A stretch of DNA of 9,652 nt from Mariprofundaceae bacterium (GTDB taxonomy: Bacteria; Pseudomonadota; Zetaproteobacteria; Mariprofundales; Mariprofundaceae), in the NCBI GenBank assembly GCA_027018975.1, contig JALUXN010000238.1, forward strand, positions 1 to 9,652. Direction: 5' to 3'. The translations under genes and the position numbers were made by a program. This document shows, one piece after another, positions 1 to 9,652 of this stretch (positions are counted from its first letter, which is position 1; every line of letters begins with the position of its first letter). Below the pieces are notes generated by a model. It worked only from the letters and a program-made list of their open reading frames with translations, ran no database searches and had not been told where the DNA came from.

Positions 1-3000
1 CGAGATGTAGATAATCGCGATCATACTCAGACCCACCACGAACGGCACAAAGTACTGCGAGGCATCCGGCAACATCGGCAGCGAGAAGCGCAGGAAGCCG
101 TAAGCACCCATCTTCAACAGAATACCGGCCAGAATCACTGATCCCGCCGTCGGCGCTTCGGTATGCGCATCCGGCAACCAGGTGTGCACCGGCCACATCG
201 GCACCTTCACCGCAAAGGCGATAAAGAAAGCGATCCAGATCCAGAACTGCCAATCGAAATCGAACGGATAATCCATAAAGGCGAGGATGCTGAAGGTGTG
301 ACCCGCCTTGAAATACATGGCCAGAATAGCGATCAGCATCAGTACTGAACCGGCCAGCGTGTAGAGGAAGAACTTCAGCGTCGCATAGACGCGGTTCTTA
401 CCGCCCCAGATGCCGATGATCAGATACATCGGAATGAGCATCGCCTCCCAGAAGAAGTAGAAGAGCACCGCATCCAGTGCGCAGAAGACACCGATCAGCG
501 TCGTCTCCAGCACGAGAAAGGCGATCATATACTCCTTCACCCGTGTCTGAATACACTGCCACGCCGAGATGATGCAGATCACCGTCAACATGCTGGTAAG
601 CACCACAAACGGCATCGAGATACCGTCCACGCCGAGCTGATAGTTGATATGGAAGGTGGAGATCCACGGATGGAACTCCTCAAACTGCATATGCGCCGTG
701 GTTTTGTCGAACATCAGCGCCAGCGGCAGTGTCAGCACAAAAGTGATCACCGAAACAGCCAGACTGACCCAGCGCGCCGCCTGATCACCGCGCACAAATA
801 GCCAGATAAACAGCGCCCCCAGCGTCGGGAAGAAGATACTCCAAGAGAGAATGGGGAAACCCATCACGTTATGTAGTTCCATTGCTGCGTACGCCCCCTT
901 ACGCCTTCAACAGCAGGTAGGTGAGCAGGCCGAACACCCCTACCACCATCGCAAATGCATAGTGAAATACCATGCCTGTCTGAATGGCACGCATCCGCGC
1001 CGCGCCATTGGCGATCGAATCGATAATACCGCCATGAATAATGCCCTTATCGATCACACCCAGATCCGCCCGTTTCCATAAGAAGTTACCCAAGCCACGC
1101 GCCGGGCGGGTGAAGATCTTGTCGTAGAGCTCATCCCAGTACCATTTATTGAGAAGGAAGGTGTAGATCGGCCCGGTCGCCCTAGCCAGCGCCGCCGGCA
1201 TGGTGCTCTCACGGAAATACATCGCATAGGCCAAACCGATGCCACCCATGGCGAACCAGAACGGCAGCGTCAGCAAGAAGTGGAACGGCCCATGCTCCGC
1301 CCCCTCCTCGGCCATGATCATCAACGGATTATGTGCATCCGTGACGAAGATTGCGGAGCCAAAGTAGCCGTTGGCAATCTCAGGATTGGCAATATCGAGA
1401 CCCAGCACGCCCCATGCACCGGTCACCAAGGCACCCACAGCCAGAATCATCAGCGGCACAGTAATCACCTTGGGCGACTCATGCAGGTGCGATTTGGTCT
1501 CCGCCGGCACGCGATCGGAGTTGTGGAAGGTGAGGAAGAACATGCGGAAGGTGTAAAACGCTGTCATGAACACAGCTGTCAGTACTGAGAAGTAGGCAAA
1601 ATCACCAATCCAGCCCATCTCACGCACACTGACCGCCTCGATGATCAGATCCTTCGACCAGAAACCGGCGAACGGCGGCACACCGGCCAGCGCCAGTCCG
1701 GCAATCAGCATGGTGAAATAGGTGATCGGCATATATTGACGCAGCTGACCCATCTTACGAATATCCTGATTGGCCATCACCGCATGAATCACAGAACCGG
1801 CGGCAAGGAAGAGCAGCGCTTTGAAGAAGGCGTGGGTCATCAGATGGAAAATGCCGACCGAATAGGCGGAGACACCGCAGGCAACAAACATGTAACCGAG
1901 CTGCGAGCAGGTCGAATAGGCGATCACCCGTTTGATGTCGGTCTGCACCAGACCGATGGTAGCGCACATCCAAGCGGTAATCGCACCGACCAGCGTCACC
2001 GTGGCCAGTGCCGTCTCGGAGAACTCAAACATCGGTGACAGCCGCGCCACCATAAAGACACCGGCGGTGACCATCGTCGCCGCGTGAATCAAGGCAGAGA
2101 TCGGAGTCGGACCCTCCATGGAGTCGGGCAGCCAGACATGCAGCGGCACCTGACCCGACTTACCCATCGCGCCGACAAACAGCGCCAGACAGATGAAGGT
2201 GATGGCGTCGATCTGCCAATCCATGAAGCTGAGCGTGATATGCTGATCGACAAACGCCGGCGTCATATGAAACACCGTCTGATAATCGATACTGCCGAAG
2301 TAGTACCAGACGCCCAAAATACCGATAACAAAGCCGAAATCGCCAATACGGTTGACAATAAAGGCTTTCATGGAGGCGACAATCGCCGACTCACGCTGGA
2401 ACCAGAAACCGATCAGCAGGTAGGAGAAGAGACCCACCGCCTCCCAGCCGAAGAAGAGGGTGAAAAAGTTGTTGCCCATCACCAGCACCAGCATCGAGAA
2501 GGTGAAGGCACAGATATAGGAGAAAAAGCGGGGATAGCCGGGATCGCCATGCATATAGCCGATGGTGTAGATATGCACACAGGCCGACACAATCGTCACT
2601 GTCATCATCATGATCGCCGAGAGCGGGTCGATCATCATGCCGGCGGAGACCACCAGCTTACCGGAGATGATCCATGTCCAGAAATTGCCGTTGAATGATG
2701 CGCCGTGCAGCACCTGGATAAAGACATGAATCGAAAGCAGCGCTGCCAGAATCACCGAGCCGGAGGTCACCGTGTGGGAGAGCTTCTCTTTCAGCGCCCA
2801 CCCGAACAGCCCCGCTGCCATCGCGCCGAGCAGCGGCAGCAACGGAATGACGAGCAATTCAGTTGTATTCAGTTCTTGCACGCGACCTCCCCTTTAACCC
2901 TGCAACGTGTTGATGTCTTCGACTTCAATCGAACGCCGCAGACGATAGAACGACACCATAATCGCCAGCCCGATCGCCACTTCACACGCCGCCACCGTCA

Positions 3001-6000
3001 ACACGAAGAAGACGAAGATTTGACCGCCCAGATCATGCAGATAGTGAGAAAAGGCGACAAAGTTGATATTCACCGCCAGCAGCATCAGCTCAATACACAT
3101 CAGAATCGTGATCACATTCTTACGATTGAGAAACAGGCCGATCACACCGAGTGAAAAGAGTGCCGCGGCCACCACCAGATAATGAGTCAGATCAATCATT
3201 ACATCCTCACCTTGCGCACACGATCTTCGCGACGCACCTTCACCTGCGCATTGATATTCTGATATTTCGCATCTTTACGTTCACGAATCACCAGCACCAC
3301 CGCACCAATCAGCGCCACCAGCAGAATCACCGCCGCCACCTCAAAGCCGAGCAGATACTTCGTATAAAGCACCTTGCCGATCTCCTTGGTATTGTTCACA
3401 TCCTGCGCCAGATGCGCCGCCGTGGCGTGAACATCGGCAGTAAAGACCCCCGAATTGGCTGCGGCGATAAACTCGACCAGCAAAATCACCGCAATCATGC
3501 CGCCCAGCGGCAGATATTGCAGAAAGCCCTCGCGCAACATCGCCACATTCACCTCAAGCATCATGATAACGAACATGAACAGCACCATCACCGCGCCGAC
3601 ATAGATCAGAATCAGCACAATGCCGAGGAACTCCGCATCGAGCATGAAAAAGAGGCCGGATGCGTTGAAGAAGCAGAGGATCAAAAACATCACCGAGTGC
3701 ATCGTGTTCCGCGACACCACCACCCCGATGCCGGCAACGATCGACAGACCGGCAAACAGGTCAAAAAAGAGTGTTTCGAGCATCTCCCCTCCTAACTCAA
3801 CTGTACGGCGCGTCGGCGGCGATATTCGCAGCGATCTTCTTCTCGTGACGATCGCCATTGGCCAACAACATCTCTTTGGTGTAATAGAGTTCACCGCGTG
3901 TCTCGGTGGCGTACTCAAACTCCTGCGTCTCAACAATCGCATCGACCGGACACGCCTCCTGGCAGAAGCCGCAGTAGATGCACTTGGTCATATCGATGTC
4001 GTAACGGGTGGTACGGCGCGAACCATCCTCACGCTCAGCCGACTCAATCAGAATCGCTGTCGCCGGGCAGACCACCTCACACAATTTGCAGGCGATGCAG
4101 CGCTCCTCGCCCGACTCATAGCGGCGCAGCGCATGCAAACCGCGAAAACGGGGCGAGAGCGGTGTCTTCTCTTCCGGATACTCCACCGTGATCTTCTTCT
4201 TGAAGAGATAGCGACCCGTGACCGACAAGCCGATCAACAGCTCCCACAAAAACCAAGTCTTAAACGCACGTTTCAGCATCGACTACCTCCACGCCAGCCA
4301 GAAATTGATGATCCCATCCAACCCCGGCGTATAGATAAACAGCCCGACCACGAAGATCCAACCCAGCGTCCACGGCAGGAAAATCTTCCAGCCCAAGCGC
4401 ATCATCTGATCGTAACGGTAACGCGGGAAGGTGGCACGGAACCAGATAAAGACAAAGATCAAAAAGGCGGTCTTACCGAGCAACCAGACCGTACCCGGAA
4501 TCACATCGAGTGCCGGAATCGGCGCATACCAGCCACCAAGGAAGAGAATGGAGGTCAGCAGACTGATCAGAATCATCGCACCATACTCGGCCAGCGAGAA
4601 GGTGGCGAACCACATGCCGGAATATTCGGTGTAGTAACCGGAGACCAGCTCCTCGGTCTCGGTCAAATCGAACGGGGTACGCCCGGTCTCGGCACAGCCG
4701 GAGATGAAGAAGACCAGCAGCATCGGGAAGAGCGGAATCATATACCAGTGCAACAGACCGCCAGCCTGCGCGTGGACAATATCGGCCAGATTGAGCGAGC
4801 CGGCCAGCATCATCACCGTCACCAGTCCAAAGCCCATGGAGATCTCATAAGAGATCATCTGACAGGTGGAGCGGATCGCGCCGACAATCGGATATTTGGA
4901 GTTCGATGACCAGCCGGCCATCAACACGCCGTAGATCGACAGCGAGGAGATCGCCATCACGTAGAGCAGCCCGACATTGAGATTGGAGACCGCCATCACA
5001 TGCGGATGCCCCCAGATGCCAAAGAGCGACGTCTCACCGAACGGCACCACGGCAAAGGCGATCAGTGCCGGCACCAGCGACAGCAGCGGCGCGGCTACGA
5101 AGAGCACGCGGTTGGCCTGTGTCGGAATAATGGTCTCTTTGAGGAAGAGTTTCAGGCCATCGGCCAGCGGTTGCAGCAGACCGGCAGGCCCCACACGGTT
5201 ACAGCCCTGACGCACCTGCACCCAGCCGATAATACGGCGTTCCATGTAGGTGATATAGGCCACCGACAACGCCACCGGCGCGGCAATCGCCAAGATCTCC
5301 AGTGCCCAGATACCGGCCTGAATCGCCATATCCATCGCGCTCATGAGCGTCCCCCCTCAATCGATGCGACCGACACATCGGAGAGATCACCGGCCACACC
5401 CCGTTTGGCGATAAACAGCACGCCCGGCGATACATCCTCGCGCGTACCGATCTCATAACGCGCCTCACCGAGGAAGGTGCGCACGGTATGTTCGCCCGCC
5501 TCCAGCCCCAGCGATTGCAAGGTGTCGGGATGCACCAGCAGATCATCGAGCGCATGAATGCGCCCCGCTTCACTCAACAGCGCTGACGCACGCGCCCACA
5601 TCCCTTCGCGGTAGAGCGAGTAGCGGCTGACCACATCCAGATCAAACGCATCGGAGGGTTTCGCGGGCAGATAATCGACATTGCGGTTGCGGCGCGGCTT
5701 GAGCAGCACCTGATCGATCGTGCCAGCTTTCCACGCCTCACCCAGCTCCGGCAACTTCTCGGCAACCACGGCGCGCAGTTCATCGAGGCTCACCACCGGC
5801 ACTTCGCCACCCATCACCTGCACCAGACGCATCATCACCTTCCAGAGCGGCCGCTCCTCACCGAGCGACTTGATCGGCTGACTGGCCACGCGCACACGCC
5901 CCTCCATGTTGACAAACGTCCCCTCAATCTCGGAGTAAGCCGCCGCCGGCAGCTGCACATCAACACGATCGGCCAACTCGCCGGAGATGGAGCCGATCTG

Positions 6001-9000
6001 CACCACCGGCACCTTATCAAACGCCGCCTTGGCCGCCGTCGGGAAGAGACCATCGCCAATCGGATCACTACCGATCACAATCAACGCATCCAGTTCACCG
6101 GCGCTGGCTGCGGCAAACAGATCGCCGGGGCTCACCCGCACATCGCCATGCGTGGCCGACAGCACCTGTCGGTTCATCCCCTCCGGCAGCAGATTGCGCC
6201 CATCACTCTCACTCTCGGCATGACCGCAGGCGCGCATCAACAGATCCAGTCCATGAATCAAGGCAGCCGCATCTTCATGCGCACGGATCTCTTCACCCAC
6301 CAGCAGCGCGCAGCCATCGCTCAGCAGCGCATCGGCGAGGATCTTGCCCGCCTCATGACGCTCCGGCACTGCCGCCATCCACGCCTCAAATCCGGAGGCC
6401 TGCTTGCCCACTTCGCTCACCTGCTCCATGGCGCGGGCAATCACCGCTGCCCAGTCACGCGGACGAATCAACGCATCGCGATCAATCTGCATATCGGTGC
6501 GGTAGTTCATGGCGCCGATACGGGAGACCGGCTTACCGGCACGGCCACGTTTGCGCAGTCGCTGCATCACCAACGGCAGGCGCTGGCGTAGATCAGAACC
6601 GATCACCACCACATGATCCGCCGCCTCAATCTGCGCGGTAGTCATGGAGAAGCCCTCTTCAAAGGCAAAGGTACGCATATCGCGGCGATGCAAGCCGTAG
6701 GCGATCTTCGCCTCCGGGAAGAGCGCATCGCGCATCAGACGGATCGCCGTCTGCCCCTCGATACTCCAATCCGGTGAAAAGAGGATGCCGACACGCTTAT
6801 CTTTGAGCAGCTCCACCGTCTTGGCGAAAGCATCATCCCAGCTCGCTGCCACCAGCTGCTCGCCTTGGCGCAGCTTCGGCTGCAAAATACGGTTGTCGGA
6901 ACGGAACGCATCATAAACATAGCGACCACGGTCGCAGATCCACGGCTCCGGACTATCCTCGATCGGCTGGATGCGCACCACCACATCACCGCGCGACTCG
7001 ATCTGAATATCGCAGCCGTGCGGACACTGGGTGCAGGTGCTCTTGTGTCGATCCAACTCCCACGGGCGGGAGACATCATGCGACGGCTTGTCGAGCAGCG
7101 CACCGACCGGGCAGATATCGGGCAAGTTACCAGAGAGTTCCGACTCCAGCGCCTCTTCCACAATGCCGGCGATGGTCATGTGATCGGCACGGTTGAGCAC
7201 ACCAATATCACCGGTACCCGCCACCTCATCGGCAAAACGGACACAGCGGGTGCAGTGGATGCAGCGGGTCATGCAGGTGTTGACGAAGGGGCCGAGCTCA
7301 TAGTTGATCACCGCCCGTTTCGGCTCCGCATAACGGCCACGCGAAGCGCCATGTTTGACAGTGTAATCCTGCAGTTTGCAGCTGCCGCCCTGATCGCAGA
7401 CCGGGCAGTCGAGCGGATGGTGGATGAGCAGGTACTCCATGATCATCTCACGATCTTTCTTCAACCCTTCCGTCTGCGTCTTGACCTTCATCCCCTCGGA
7501 GACCGGCGTGCAGCAGGATGCAGCAGGCTTCGGCCACCCCTCAACCTCGACCAGACACATGCGGCAGTTGGCCGCCACGGAGAGCTCGGGGTGGTAGCAG
7601 AAGTAAGGCACATCCACGCCATGCTGGCGGCACGCCTCCAGAATACTGGTACCCGGTGTGACTTCGACTTCTTCGTCGTTAATAAACAGATAGGTCATGC
7701 CGATTTCTCCGCCAGACGAGCCTTCACATCTTCAGGGAAGAACTTCAATAGAGAGAGTACAGGTGCCGCAGCACCCTCCGCCAACGCACAGATGGTGCGG
7801 CCGGCCATATGCTGGGCAGCATCGTGCAGCACATCCACGTCATCCGCTGTGCCAGCACCGCCCTGCACACGTACCATAATGCGATCCAGCCAGCCCGTAC
7901 CTTCGCGGCACGGCGTACACTGACCGCACGACTCATGCGCATAGAAATGAGAGAGGCGGCGCGTCAAGGCAACCAGATCGGCTGTCTCATCCATCACAAT
8001 CACTGCGCCGGAACCGAGAAACGAGCCCGCCTTCATAATATCATCATAGGTCAGCGGTACATCGTAGTGCTCCGCCGTCAGCCACGGCGTCGATGAGCCG
8101 CCGGGGATAATCACCTTCGGCACCGTCCCATGCTGCAGACCGCCGCAATACTCCTCGATCAGCACCTTCATCGACGTGCCCATCGGCACCTCATAGTTAC
8201 CCGGCTTGTTCACATGGCCGGAGACAGAGAAGATCTTGCAGCCGGTGTTGTTGGGGATGCCGATCGCCGCGTGCCACTCGCCACCATGCTTGAGAATCGC
8301 CGGCACCGTCGCCAATGTCTCCACATTGTTGACCACTGTTGGGCAGGCGTAAAACCCCTCCACCGCCGGAAATGGCGGCTTGAAGCGCGGCCGCCCCGGC
8401 TTACCTTCGAGCGACTCGATCAGCGCCGTCTCTTCACCGCAGACATAAGCACCGGCACCGCGATGCACCGTCAAATTCATCGAATAGTTGGTGCCAAGAA
8501 TATTCTCGCCGAGCAGATTGGCCGCGTAGGCCTCCTCAATCGCTGCATTGAGCACATTCGCCTCATGCAGGAATTCGCCACGGATATAGATATAGGCATC
8601 ATGCACATTGAGCGCAAAGCCGGCCATGATCATCCCTTCAATCAGCAGATGCGGATCAAAGCGCATAATGTCGCGATCCTTGAAGGTTCCCGGCTCACCC
8701 TCGTCGGCGTTGCAGAGCAGGTAGGTCGGTTTACCGGTGTTGCGCGGCACAAATGACCACTTCAGACCGGTCGGGAAACCGGCGCCACCACGACCGCGCA
8801 GACCGGAGGTCTTCACTTCATCGATGATTTTATCGGAATCGAACTCATTGAGCACCGTCGGCAAAAACTCATAAGCGCCATGCTCGCGTGCCACGGAGAG
8901 TTTATGAACGTTGGGGATGTTGATACGGTCAAAGCAGATCTGCTTCACCTGTTTCGGATCAGAAGGAATCACGCCGCACCCCCCTCTGATACTGCTTCCT

Positions 9001-9652
9001 GACCGGTGCGCAGCTTGGTAATCAGCGCATCCATCGACTCCGGCGTCGCATGTTCGTGGTAAACATTATTCACCTGCACCACCGGCGCACCACCACAGGC
9101 ACCCGCGCACTCCACCTCGGCAATGGTGAACAGCCCGTCTTCGGTCGTCTCGCCCATCTTGATACCGAGCGTGTTGCACATATGTTCGGCCAGCTCGTAT
9201 GCACCGTTGAGCATGCAGCCGGCATTGGTGCAGACCTCGAGCAGATAGCTGCCGCACGGCTGCTCGCGGAACATGGTGTAAAAGGTCACCACCTCACGCA
9301 CCTGCATCAGCCGCAAGCCCAGCAGCTCGGCAATCATCTTCTGGGTGTCCATGGAGAGATAGCCGAAATCCTCCTGCGCCATATGCAGCACCGGCATCAG
9401 CGCCGACTGCGCGCTGGGATAGCGTTTGACCAACTTGTCGATTTCCGCCAATCGCTCATCACTGAAGCGAACCGTCTCCGAACTCATCGGTCAACCTCCC
9501 CGAACACAATATCCTGCGTCCCCAGAATCGCCACCACATCGGCAATCATATGGCCACGGCACATATGATCGAGCGCCTCCAGATGGGCAAAGCCGGGTGC
9601 GCGCACCTTCATCCGGTACGGCTTGTTGGAGCCATCGGAGACCAGATAGACC

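Overview
The window is a single uninterrupted block of minus-strand genes for respiratory complex I (NADH:quinone oxidoreductase, NDH-1). In transcription order, from right to left, it holds the 3' end of nuoD, then complete nuoE, nuoF, nuoG, nuoH, nuoI, nuoJ, nuoK and nuoL, then the first 294 codons of nuoM, which runs off the left edge. This is the conserved bacterial nuo order. The genes overlap by 1-4 bases or are separated by at most 16 bases, so the window looks like the interior of one operon. I see no promoter, terminator, RNA gene, mobile element, repeat or CRISPR array, and no stretch above 20 bases without a gene.

Region by region: 8969-9652 holds the end of NuoD (quinone-module subunit) and NuoE (N1a iron-sulfur subunit). 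5341-8972 holds NuoF (FMN, NADH site, cluster N3) and NuoG (clusters N1b, N5, N4 and a probable N7). 3797-5344 holds NuoH (the membrane subunit that completes the quinone cavity) and NuoI (clusters N6a and N6b). 1-3783 holds the proton-pumping membrane arm, NuoJ, NuoK, NuoL and NuoM. Together these genes take electrons from NADH through FMN and the iron-sulfur chain to quinone, and couple this to proton movement through the antiporter-like subunits. All iron-sulfur ligands and the key membrane Glu, Lys and His residues I could check are present, so the complex looks intact and functional.

The organism is most likely a free-living Pseudomonadota (proteobacterium) of moderately high GC. This rests on the gene order, the proteobacterial style of the subunits and the strong Shine-Dalgarno sites. 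The class cannot be fixed from this window. A gamma- or zetaproteobacterium-like lineage is a guess. NuoG keeps the four Cys ligands of the extra cluster N7, which argues against the beta/mitochondrial-type NuoG that has lost them.

No new system is evident. The points worth a second look are modest: a shortened N7 motif in NuoG, a Cys in the NuoH loop near the quinone entrance, GTG starts on nuoF and nuoL, and junctions where the last codons of one subunit also form the ribosome binding site of the next.
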